Below are positions 1 to 5,913 of a stretch of DNA of 11,348 bases, piece by piece. Location: contig JAEDMR010000051.1 of the NCBI GenBank assembly GCA_016302925.1, positions 1 through 11,348 on the forward strand, given 5' to 3'. A model generated the notes under the pieces. The model saw only the letters and a program-made list of their open reading frames with translations. It had not been told where the DNA came from and searched no databases. How positions within the stretch are numbered: position 1 is the stretch's first letter; every line of letters starts with the position of its first letter. Origin of the DNA: Bacillota bacterium (GTDB taxonomy: Bacteria; Bacillota; Clostridia; Peptostreptococcales; Anaerovoracaceae). Both the position numbers and the translations under genes were made by a program.

Positions 1-97
1 TCATTTTCGTGAAGGAAATGAACTTAAAACTGATAAAAAGTAATAAAACCCTGCCCGAAAAGGCATACCTAGAACATCTAGGTGACGCCAAACACAC

Positions 98-125
98 AAA
101 AAAGACGCCATTGGCGTCCTTTTTT
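98..125 (-). terminator. Bidirectional intrinsic terminator after the nuclease gene
   Basis: A GACGCC/GGCGTC stem with a 3-nt loop (104-118) is flanked by A6 on the left (98-103) and T6 on the right (120-125). It can therefore end transcription from either side. It lies about 30 bp beyond the nuclease stop codon at 154, which is the natural place for that gene's terminator. Sequence 1-97 shows no gene I can support. A second copy of GACGCCA (84-90) and a small CCTAG/CTAGG hairpin (68-82) lie just to its left. Confidence 0.85.
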
Positions 126-126
126 G

Positions 127-150
127 CTTGCAGAATAACTTGCAGAATAA
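127..150. repeat. Perfect 12-bp tandem duplication
   Basis: CTTGCAGAATAA occurs twice without a gap (127-138 and 139-150), between the nuclease stop codon and its terminator. It looks like a simple slippage duplication. No function is apparent. Confidence 0.8.
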
Positions 151-153
151 TAA

Positions 154-1434
154 CTATGGTTTACAGTTCCCGCACGGGCTGTAGCCGTCTGCGATGATCT
201 CGTCCCGGGAGGCGGTGACGGCCTTTTTGTTTTTTTCCGACATCTGACTGACGCTGCTGCAGGTCGGGTAGTGGAACTTCTTCGTATTGGTGTTAAGAAC
301 GTATTTCTGTGCTCCAGCCGCCCCGGACGACCCGGCTGATCCCAACGATTCCGACGCCCCCACTGGACCTGCCGACCCGGACGCCCCGGACGCCCGCCGG
401 CTGTCCCCGGTGGCATAGTCAATTTCGATACCCGGCTGCACGTTGTAGACGAACACATGGAATTCCAGACCCTTGCCCTGATCCTCCGCCGAAGACGCCT
501 CCATCTCCACGCCCCGGGCAACCAGATCATTTCCATCGTAAATTGGCGTTACACGGTAAAGCACATGATTCCCCGTTTTCCGCACATAATCCGCCACCTG
601 ATTTTCAAAAGGCAGCATCCCCTCCACGTTGAGATACCGGGTGCCCGTAATCAGGTTCTGCTCGTTGGCGTTTTCACCGGTGAGCTGGTAGCCGATCAAG
701 TGGCACCGGTTGTACAGATACTTGTCCGCAATCAGGTCGTCATAGCGAACCGTGTGCCAGCCGGCCGGCTTGATCATGCCGATGGAGCCCCGCTCTTCCG
801 TGGGCATCAGATCCCTGCCAACCACAGCAATGGCAGCGCCGCAGCGCCCCAGGCTGTCCAGCTTCGAGAAGGTCTGGCTGGATTTTTTTACATACATATT
901 CTTCGCAAAATATGTCTTCCCGCCGCTTACCTCTGTGTATGGGTTTCCACTGTATGCAGGGACTTTTTTCAAGGAGACCGCAGTGCGGATTTTGCTGGAT
1001 TGGATGGAACTGAAGCTGCTTTTCGACTTGCCGCTGACGGCCCGGACCTTATAGTAGTATGTCCGGTTTTGGGCAGCGGTTTTATCTGTATAACCGGCGC
1101 TCTGGACGGTGGATATTTTTTTATAGGTGCCAGACTTGGACGAAGCACGGTAGATTTCGTAGGATTTCGCGCCGCTGACCTTATTCCATGTGATTTTCAG
1201 CCCTTCGTAGCCGGATGCGGCGACCTTGATGGAAGGTGCTTTCAGGCTGGAGGAGGTGGCGGAAGTGTCGGACGACGCCGACATAGAGGACGATGCAGCA
1301 AGTGCAGTGCTCTCCATCTTGCTTCCCGGCAGCAGCTGGTATGTGGCTATGGACAGACAGACTGCAAATGCCAGGATCAGAGAAAGGATTTTGCGGTTGT
1401 GCAGTTTCGTTTGATTCTTTAATTTATTTTTCAT
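154..1434 (-). CDS. Secreted DNA/RNA non-specific endonuclease with FN3 and C-terminal Cys/His domain
   Basis: Predicted extracellular or surface nuclease of 426 residues. Residues 1-47 form a signal peptide: a basic start, a hydrophobic run at about 16-32 and a possible ALA/A cleavage site near 46. Residues about 66-154 read as one fibronectin-III domain (the GLKITWNKVSGAKSYEIYR pattern). The nuclease domain (about 157-345) carries NRCHLIGYQLTGENANEQN. Its His245 sits where the general-base His of the DRGH-type beta-beta-alpha-metal nucleases lies, with Asn260 a likely metal ligand. A Gly/Ala/Ser-rich linker (345-375) leads to a 50-residue tail with His388, Cys392, Cys421 and Cys424, like the Ada-type zinc-binding module seen on other Gram-positive nucleases. 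I chose the ATG at 1434 because GAGGGGGG lies just upstream. An in-frame ATG at 1488 has no such site. The roles (DNA scavenging, biofilm or competitor DNA degradation) are inferred from the family. Confidence 0.9.
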   Translation of the reverse strand: MKNKLKNQTKLHNRKILSLILAFAVCLSIATYQLLPGSKMESTALAASSSMSASSDTSATSSSLKAPSIKVAASGYEGLKITWNKVSGAKSYEIYRASSKSGTYKKISTVQSAGYTDKTAAQNRTYYYKVRAVSGKSKSSFSSIQSSKIRTAVSLKKVPAYSGNPYTEVSGGKTYFAKNMYVKKSSQTFSKLDSLGRCGAAIAVVGRDLMPTEERGSIGMIKPAGWHTVRYDDLIADKYLYNRCHLIGYQLTGENANEQNLITGTRYLNVEGMLPFENQVADYVRKTGNHVLYRVTPIYDGNDLVARGVEMEASSAEDQGKGLEFHVFVYNVQPGIEIDYATGDSRRASGASGSAGPVGASESLGSAGSSGAAGAQKYVLNTNTKKFHYPTCSSVSQMSEKNKKAVTASRDEIIADGYSPCGNCKP

Positions 1435-1449
1435 GATTTGTATCCCCCC

Positions 1450-1489
1450 TCGACACGCTTCGACACGGATAGACATGAATCGACGCATG
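1450..1489. repeat. Four-unit 10-bp periodic repeat in the nuclease leader
   Basis: The four consecutive 10-mers TCGACACGCT, TCGACACGGA, TAGACATGAA and TCGACGCATG share a T(C/A)GAC core at exactly one helical turn. They lie between the predicted nuclease transcription start (about 1493) and its ribosome binding site, so they would be transcribed into the leader. A related CGACACGAAA lies at 1509-1518, inside the promoter spacer. They could be operator half-sites or an RNA element, or may be chance. Confidence 0.55.
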
Positions 1490-1499
1490 CCGCTTCTAT

Positions 1500-1528
1500 A
1501 TTTTACCGCGACACGAAAGGGAAAACAA
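1500..1528 (-). promoter_or_regulatory. Putative sigma-A promoter of the nuclease gene
   Basis: On the minus strand TTGTTT (1528-1523) and TAAAAT (1505-1500) are separated by 17 bp. This places transcription start near 1493 and gives a leader of about 60 nt before the ATG at 1434. The -35 hexamer is imperfect, so this is a candidate only. Confidence 0.5.
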
Positions 1529-1587
1529 GAGTACCTATGTAATTAACAGAAAATGACTGAATTGCCGTATTTTTTGACGAAAAAGAA

Positions 1588-1616
1588 TTGACATAAGCAC
1601 ATATGTTCTATATAAT
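1588..1616 (+). promoter_or_regulatory. Consensus sigma-A promoter for the small toxin-like mRNA
   Basis: TTGACA (1588-1593), a 17-bp spacer and TATAAT (1611-1616) match the vegetative consensus at every hexamer position. Start of transcription is expected near 1623. Such a strong promoter ahead of a 27-codon frame suggests that expression is held down after transcription. Confidence 0.85.
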
Positions 1617-1622
1617 TAAGGC

Positions 1623-1721
1623 ACAACCTTACATGGTTATGAGCCGGAAGGCTTCATATACCAGGGACTGCCGCCGGCGGCAGAGGTCCACCAACCAGCC
1701 GAGAGGAAGGGAGGTGGTTGT
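1623..1721 (+). promoter_or_regulatory. Structured 5' leader of the toxin-like mRNA
   Basis: The leader of about 100 nt contains a hairpin capped by a GGAA tetraloop (about 1640-1658) and a perfect 16-nt palindrome CTGCCGCCGGCGGCAG (1668-1683). Further on, CAACCA (1692-1697) can pair with TGGTTG (1715-1720), overlapping the end of the Shine-Dalgarno stretch GGGAGGTGG (1709-1717). Long structured leaders that hide the ribosome site are typical of type I toxin mRNAs. The pairing here is read by eye, not folded by program. Confidence 0.5.
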
Positions 1722-1805
1722 ATGATGTACATATCGCTGTCAGACCTACTGACCTATACGCTTGTACTGATTGCACTTGCTACTCTGATAAAGAGGGGTA
1801 AATAA
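1722..1805 (+). CDS. 27-residue membrane peptide, putative holin-like / type I toxin
   Basis: A short frame beginning with two ATG codons encodes 27 residues: a short N-terminal MMYISLSDLLTY, a hydrophobic run LVLIALATLI, and a basic end KRGK. This is the layout of the small single-pass toxins annotated as holin-like (Hol-Tox) in Firmicutes, of the TxpA/BsrG kind, which act on the cell's own membrane. The ribosome site GGGAGG (1709-1714) lies 7 nt before the first ATG. Support comes from context: a consensus promoter and structured leader upstream, and a facing promoter with a shared hairpin directly behind the stop codon. It is too short for ordinary gene callers. The toxin role is inferred, since sequence similarity at this length is weak evidence. 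Confidence 0.65.
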   Translation: MMYISLSDLLTYTLVLIALATLIKRGK

Positions 1806-1896
1806 AACCGAAACCGCCAAACGAAGCGTTTGACGGTTTCGGTTACGATATACAATTCGGACCGAGCCGCCCCGTTACAAGCGGCATTTCCTTGTT
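1795..1896 (-). ncRNA. Putative antisense RNA (antitoxin) of about 95 nt
   Basis: Predicted from the minus-strand promoter at 1903-1932, with start near 1896, to the T-rich end of the hairpin at 1806-1844. The RNA would contain a GCCGC/GCGGC hairpin (1866-1885) and then the terminator stem. It overlaps the toxin frame only at its last codons. It would be fully complementary to the 3' region of the toxin mRNA if that mRNA reads past 1844. That is likely, because on the plus strand the hairpin has no T tract after it. This converging, 3'-overlapping layout is the one known for txpA/RatA and bsrG/SR4. Confidence 0.5.
1806..1844 (-). terminator. Long hairpin behind the toxin frame, terminator on the minus strand
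   Basis: An 18-bp stem (1806-1823 with 1827-1844) has one C/A mismatch and a 3-nt AAG loop. Read on the minus strand it is followed by TTTTATTTA, so it can end the antisense RNA. On the plus strand the tail is ACGATATAC, which is poor for termination. Confidence 0.75.
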
Positions 1897-1902
1897 AACA
1901 CC

Positions 1903-1932
1903 AATATACCACGGTCTGGCAGCAGATGTCAA
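1903..1932 (-). promoter_or_regulatory. Strong minus-strand promoter for the antisense RNA
   Basis: On the minus strand a perfect TTGACA (1932-1927), an 18-bp spacer and TATATT (1908-1903) are present, with a likely start at A1896. No open frame of useful length with a ribosome site follows before the terminator, so the product should be a non-coding RNA. Confidence 0.7.
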
Positions 1933-1982
1933 GGGACTGGGGAAATTGTTTACATATATGTTCCGATATGTCCGGAAATCGG

Positions 1983-2011
1983 TTGAAATACAGGGAAAAA
2001 TGTGATATTCT
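1983..2011 (+). promoter_or_regulatory. Putative thrC promoter
   Basis: TTGAAA (1983-1988), a 17-bp spacer and TATTCT (2006-2011) place the transcription start near 2018, leaving a leader of about 33 nt. That is too short for a T-box or amino-acid riboswitch. Just upstream, TTCCG and CGGAA arms (about 1961-1977) form a small dyad that might be an operator. Confidence 0.6.
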
Positions 2012-2050
2012 AAAAGGTAATTGAATTGCAAAAAGGAGAGACAGACAACC

Positions 2051-3526
2051 ATGAAATACGAAAGCACAAGAGGAAGCAAAGCATACAGAAACGCGCCCCA
2101 GGCCATCATCCGCGGCTTGGCTGAGGATAAGGGACTGTATGTTCCTTCTGAAATGCCGAAACTTCCATGTAAACCGGCAGAACTGACCGGCAAATCTTAT
2201 CAGGAAATCGCATACCGCATCATCGGCGCGTTTTTCGACGACTTCACAGCGGAGGAACTGCAGGCATGCATCGATGGTGCATACGACAGCAAGTTCGAAG
2301 CAGAAGATATCGTGCCGGTGAAGGAAGCCGGCGGCGCACATTTCCTGGAGCTGTACCACGGAAAGACGGCTGCTTTCAAGGACATGGCTCTGTCCATCTT
2401 ACCATATCTGATGACCACTTCCCTCCGGAAGGAAGGCGTTACGGACAAAATCTGCATTCTCACCGCAACCTCCGGCGATACGGGGAAGGCGGCGCTGGAG
2501 GGTTTTGCGGATGTGCCGGGCACGGAGATTATCGTTTTTTATCCGTACGGGGCAGTCAGCCAGGTGCAGGAGCGGCAGATGACCAGCCAGGAAGGTGCCA
2601 ATACCCACGTTTACGCCCTGAAAGGAAATTTCGACAATGCCCAGACCGGCGTGAAGCAGATTTTCAATGACGATGCCTTCGGACAGAAGCTGGCAGAGAT
2701 GGGCGTACGCCTGTCTTCCGCCAACTCCATCAACATCGGACGTCTGGTGCCGCAGGTGGCATACTATGTCTACGGCTATGTGAAGCTGCTGGAAAGAGGC
2801 GTGGTGAAAGCCGGAGAGCCGGTAAACATCGTGGTGCCGACAGGCAACTTCGGAAACATTCTGGCTGGATATTTTGCCAGGGAAATGGGCATCCCGGTGA
2901 AAAAATTCATCTGCGCCTCCAATGAAAACAAGGTTCTGACCGACTTTATCAACACCGGCGTATATGATATCCGCCGCGACTTTTTCGTGACCAATTCGCC
3001 GTCCATGGATATCCTGATCTCCAGCAATCTGGAGCGTCTGCTGTATCTGCTCAGCGGCAGAAACGGCCAGGAAGTGAAGGGATATATGGATCGGCTGGAA
3101 AAGGAGAAGGTCTATGAAGTCAGCTCGCAGGTAAAAGAGGGCATGGGGTGCTTCTACGGCGGCTTCTGCACGGAGAAGGAAACGGAGGAGACCGTGGGCC
3201 GCATGTACAGAGACCACGGCTATCTGATGGATACCCACACGGCAGTGGCATACAAGGTTTATGAGGATTATGTCAGAACGACCGGAGACGAGACACCGGC
3301 ACTGATCGCATCCACAGCCAGCCCGTATAAGTTTGCGGAGAGCGTGGGCCGATCCATCGGACTGGAGCCTTCTGCAGACGGATTTGCCGCAGTACGGGCG
3401 CTGCATGAAGCCACCGGGGTTCCTGTGGAGAAGGGCCTGAAGGGACTGGAGAACAAGCCGGTTCGCCATACCGGTGTCTGCGAGATCGGACAGCAGGCAG
3501 AAGCGGTGCTGGAAAGCCTGAAATAA
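2051..3526 (+). CDS. thrC: Threonine synthase
   Basis: PLP-dependent enzyme converting O-phospho-L-homoserine to L-threonine and phosphate, the last step of threonine synthesis; cytosolic. The 491 residues match the full-length family. The N-terminus MKYESTRG is the usual threonine synthase opening. HGKTAAFKD carries the Schiff-base lysine (Lys110 by homology). TSGDTGKAALEG and VPTGNFGN form the phosphate and cofactor loops, and the C-terminal STASPYKF motif is present. I chose the ATG at 2051 because AGGAGAG (2034-2040) precedes it. An in-frame start at 2021 lies upstream of that site and adds residues with no family support. It has its own promoter. Other threonine-pathway genes are not nearby, so it stands alone here. 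Confidence 0.96.
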   Translation: MKYESTRGSKAYRNAPQAIIRGLAEDKGLYVPSEMPKLPCKPAELTGKSYQEIAYRIIGAFFDDFTAEELQACIDGAYDSKFEAEDIVPVKEAGGAHFLELYHGKTAAFKDMALSILPYLMTTSLRKEGVTDKICILTATSGDTGKAALEGFADVPGTEIIVFYPYGAVSQVQERQMTSQEGANTHVYALKGNFDNAQTGVKQIFNDDAFGQKLAEMGVRLSSANSINIGRLVPQVAYYVYGYVKLLERGVVKAGEPVNIVVPTGNFGNILAGYFAREMGIPVKKFICASNENKVLTDFINTGVYDIRRDFFVTNSPSMDILISSNLERLLYLLSGRNGQEVKGYMDRLEKEKVYEVSSQVKEGMGCFYGGFCTEKETEETVGRMYRDHGYLMDTHTAVAYKVYEDYVRTTGDETPALIASTASPYKFAESVGRSIGLEPSADGFAAVRALHEATGVPVEKGLKGLENKPVRHTGVCEIGQQAEAVLESLK

Positions 3527-3540
3527 AAACGGAAAGTCAG

Positions 3541-3570
3541 CCGGCTGGTGCACGAAAGAGTGTCAGCCGG
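3541..3570 (+). other. Stem-loop between thrC and the DUF3267 gene
   Basis: CCGGCTG (3541-3547) pairs with CAGCCGG (3564-3570), and an inner CAC/GTG stem closes a GAAAGA loop. The following TAAATTATATTC is AT-rich but has no T tract. It is therefore more likely a leaky terminator or mRNA end-protection or processing hairpin than a full stop. It could lower expression of the downstream genes relative to thrC. Confidence 0.5.
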
Positions 3571-3596
3571 TAAATTATATTCTCAGGGGGATGAAA

Positions 3597-4184
3597 ATGA
3601 AAAAAAATACATACTGGGATTTACCGCCGGGATACAGCCTGGAGCGGGAAGTGAAGCTGCCGGAGGATCGGGGTGCACTGAAAATCATGGCGGTCCTGCA
3701 GCTGGTGCTGGCGGCGGCGCTGATTGTTTTCGGACTCTGGCACCATCCGATCCGGGAGGCTTTTTCCATGGGTGCCGCGAGAAGTGCTGCGGCGTGTTGC
3801 TTTATGGCGGTGGGGATTCTGATTTACTTTCTGGCCCACGAATGGGTCCACGGTGTGTTCATTCGCCTGTTTACGGGGCGGAGTGCGGCCTTCGGGTTCG
3901 AGCTGAAAAAGGGGATGGCTTATGCGTACAGCAATGCGTTCTTCGCAAAATCCCCATACGTCGTCATTGCGCTGGCACCTCTGGTGGTTTGGACGGTTCT
4001 GCTGGGCCTTTTGCTCAGGGACGTACCGGCAAGCTGGTTCTGGTATCTTTATGTGATCCAGATCGTCAATGTGAGCGGAGCGGTGGGAGATCTGTATGTG
4101 GCATGGCTGACACTGCATATGCCGAAGGATGTCCTGATTCTGGATAACGGCATGGAAATGCGCTATTATGTGAAGAAGCAGTAA
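3597..4184 (+). CDS. DUF3267-type membrane metalloprotease (putative zincin)
   Basis: A membrane protein of 195 residues with hydrophobic segments near residues 28-46, 64-80, 112-132 and 138-155. The second segment ends in HEWVH (81-85), an HExxH zinc-binding motif. A later GAVGDLY carries an Asp that could be the third zinc ligand, as in intramembrane zinc proteases. This pattern matches the DUF3267 (putative zincin peptidase) family, for which no substrate is established. I start at 3597 rather than at the in-frame ATG at 3591 because AGGGGG (3585-3590) directly abuts 3591 but lies 6 nt before 3597. It follows thrC by 70 bp and precedes the MATE gene by 32 bp, suggesting co-transcription with the transporter. 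Confidence 0.85.
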   Translation: MKKNTYWDLPPGYSLEREVKLPEDRGALKIMAVLQLVLAAALIVFGLWHHPIREAFSMGAARSAAACCFMAVGILIYFLAHEWVHGVFIRLFTGRSAAFGFELKKGMAYAYSNAFFAKSPYVVIALAPLVVWTVLLGLLLRDVPASWFWYLYVIQIVNVSGAVGDLYVAWLTLHMPKDVLILDNGMEMRYYVKKQ

Positions 4185-4216
4185 GAATAGAGGAAGTTAG
4201 AAACGGAGCAAGTGAA

Positions 4217-5629
4217 GTGGCAGAAACGCAAGTAATGAAAAATCCTTTGGGCACGGCGCCGGTGGGCACTTTGCTCAGAAAATTTGCAATTCCCAGCATT
4301 ATCGCCATGATGGTGGGTGCGCTATATAATATCGTGGATCAGTTTTTCATCGGGCAGAGCATCGGAGAACTGGGAAATGCAGCGACCAATGTGGCCTTTC
4401 CGCTGAATACCAGCTGTACCGCCATCGCGCTGCTGCTGGGAATCGGCTCGGCGGCGGCTTTTAATCTGAATATGGGACGGGGAAATCGTGAAAAGGCGAT
4501 ATACTATATCGGAAATGCCGCCACCCTTCTCTTTGGATTTGGTTTGGTTCTCTGTCTGGTGACGGAGATTTTCCTGGAGCCCATGCTGGTGTTTTTCGGT
4601 TCGCCGGAGGAGGTGCTGGGATATGCCATGGAGTATGTGCGGATTACGGCCATCGGCTTTCCGTTCATTATCCTTTCCAACGGCGGCACCCATCTGGTGC
4701 GGGCAGACGGCAGTCCCAGGTATTCCATGGCCTGCAACCTGTCCGGGGCAGTGATCAATACCATACTGGATCCCATTTTTATTTTCGGTCTGGATATGGG
4801 AATGTCCGGTGCTGCCCTGGCAACCATCCTGGGACAGATTTTCGCCGGACTGATGGTAGTGCGGTATCTCCGGAAGTTTAAAGCGGGAAAGCTGACAGCC
4901 GCACATCTGCGGCCGCAGAAAGAAATCGCAGGTTATGCCATGAGTCTGGGTCTGGCCTCCTTCCTGAACCAGACGGCTATGATGGTAGTACAGATCGTCA
5001 TGAACAATTCCCTGACCTGGTATGGAGCCCAGTCCATCTATGGGGAGTCCATTCCGCTGGCATGCTCCGGTATCATCAATAAAGTAGGATTTCTGTTTAT
5101 GTCCTTCTGCATCGGTATCGCACAGGGCATGCAGCCGATTTCCAGTTTTAATTACGGAGCCAAACAATATGACAGAGTGAAACAGGTACTGAAATTGAGC
5201 ATACTGTCCGGACTCATTATTAATATGATTGCGTTCACCACATTTCAGCTGTTTCCGCGTCAGATCATCGGCTTGTTCGGTGACGGATCGGAGATGTACT
5301 TTGCCTTCGCGGAGAGGTACTTCAGAATCTATCTGTTCTTTACCTTTATCAACAATGTGCAGCCCATGTCATCGACATTTTTTGCAGCCATCGGCATGCC
5401 GCTCAAAGGCGCATTCCTCTCTCTGACGCGGCAGATTCTGTTCCTGCTGCCGCTGATTGTGATACTTCCACTGTTTATGGGTATCGATGGGATCATGTAC
5501 GCCGGACCGACAGCAGACTTCATGGCAGCTGTAATTGCAACAGCCATGCTATGGAGTGAAGTAAAGAAAATGGGAAAAGAAGACATGGCAAACGAAGCCG
5601 GGCGGAAAGATTTTGTCGGAAAAGATTGA
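4217..5629 (+). CDS. MATE family multidrug/cation efflux transporter
   Basis: A polytopic inner-membrane exporter of 470 residues using a sodium or proton gradient, with the typical two-fold MATE layout of 12 hydrophobic segments. The start region PVGTLLRKFAIPSIIAMM, the following YNIVDQFFIGQ, and the second-half GMQPISSFNYGA are hallmark MATE/DinF-like segments, closest in style to the MepA-like branch. The start is GTG at 4217, supported by GGAG at 4205-4208. An ATG at 4235 has no ribosome site. The gene ends in TGA overlapping the -35 hexamer of the SCIFF promoter, so it directly abuts the peptide locus. The substrate is unknown. Export of the mature SCIFF product is conceivable but not shown by sequence. 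Confidence 0.93.
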   Translation: MAETQVMKNPLGTAPVGTLLRKFAIPSIIAMMVGALYNIVDQFFIGQSIGELGNAATNVAFPLNTSCTAIALLLGIGSAAAFNLNMGRGNREKAIYYIGNAATLLFGFGLVLCLVTEIFLEPMLVFFGSPEEVLGYAMEYVRITAIGFPFIILSNGGTHLVRADGSPRYSMACNLSGAVINTILDPIFIFGLDMGMSGAALATILGQIFAGLMVVRYLRKFKAGKLTAAHLRPQKEIAGYAMSLGLASFLNQTAMMVVQIVMNNSLTWYGAQSIYGESIPLACSGIINKVGFLFMSFCIGIAQGMQPISSFNYGAKQYDRVKQVLKLSILSGLIINMIAFTTFQLFPRQIIGLFGDGSEMYFAFAERYFRIYLFFTFINNVQPMSSTFFAAIGMPLKGAFLSLTRQILFLLPLIVILPLFMGIDGIMYAGPTADFMAAVIATAMLWSEVKKMGKEDMANEAGRKDFVGKD

Positions 5630-5655
5630 CCCGGATGGGTATAATATTGTATAAT
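5626..5655 (+). promoter_or_regulatory. Promoter of the SCIFF peptide operon
   Basis: TTGACC (5626-5631), an 18-bp spacer and TATAAT (5650-5655). The -35 overlaps the MATE stop codon. A second TATAAT lies exactly 10 bp earlier (5640-5645), because TATAATATTG/T is repeated in tandem. The start is expected near 5662, giving a leader of about 30 nt with AAAGGAGG (5676-5683) in it. Confidence 0.75.
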
Positions 5656-5692
5656 ATTTACGTTATTTTGTCTTGAAAGGAGGACATGTCCA

Positions 5693-5839
5693 ATGAAACG
5701 TATCGAGACAATCGAAACCCGTGATCTGGCAGCAAGTGCACAGAACGGTGGCTGCGGCGAATGCCAGACTTCTTGCCAGTCCGCTTGCAAAACCTCTTGC
5801 GGTGTTGCAAACCAGGCTTGTGAGAACGAAAATAAATAA
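5693..5839 (+). CDS. scfA: Six-cysteine ranthipeptide SCIFF precursor
   Basis: A 48-residue precursor peptide with six cysteines (21, 24, 28, 32, 36 and 43) in the C-terminal half, after an acidic/basic leader MKRIETIETRDLAA. The spacing C-x2-C-x3-C-x3-C-x3-C-x6-C and the GGCGECQTSCQSACKTSC core are diagnostic of SCIFF (six cysteines in forty-five residues), a nearly universal clostridial RiPP. In this family a radical SAM enzyme links Cys sulfur to the side-chain carbon of another residue; Thr26 and Thr34 are plausible acceptors. The ribosome site AAAGGAGG lies 9 nt before the ATG. The maturase follows 74 bp downstream. The biological role of SCIFF is not settled; signalling has been suggested. 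Confidence 0.95.
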   Translation: MKRIETIETRDLAASAQNGGCGECQTSCQSACKTSCGVANQACENENK

Positions 5840-5848
5840 TTAAGCCGG

Positions 5849-5876
5849 TACCGCCTGTGTCAGTATGCAGGCGGTA
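5849..5876 (+). other. Stem-loop between SCIFF peptide and maturase genes
   Basis: A perfect 9-bp stem TACCGCCTG/CAGGCGGTA with a 10-nt loop, followed by ATTATTTGG. The tail is too poor in T for a full terminator. It is well placed to stabilise the peptide mRNA or to attenuate transcription, so that much more peptide than maturase is made. Confidence 0.65.
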
Positions 5877-5913
5877 ATTATTTGGAAAAAATCATACGAA
5901 AGGAAAATTACCT

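Noticed and set aside
9..197. 62-codon plus-strand frame at the left edge
   Set aside because: It runs through the terminator hairpin and into the nuclease 3' end. Composition is not protein-like, and no family is recognised.
457..1422. 321-codon plus-strand open frame opposite the nuclease gene
   Set aside because: It is an antisense shadow of the nuclease gene. It has no ribosome site or recognisable domains, while the minus-strand protein has a signal peptide and clear domains.
1850..1893. 14-codon frame (MPLVTGRLGPNCIS) on the antisense RNA
   Set aside because: The AAGGAA before it abuts the ATG with no spacing, and the peptide shows no hydrophobic or other recognisable feature. The RNA is better read as non-coding.
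2018..2050. T-box or threonine-responsive leader before thrC
   Set aside because: The predicted leader is only about 33 nt, with no room for a T-box or attenuator.
2399..3553. 384-codon minus-strand open frame opposite thrC
   Set aside because: His/Cys-rich translation without family features; a shadow of the well-supported threonine synthase.
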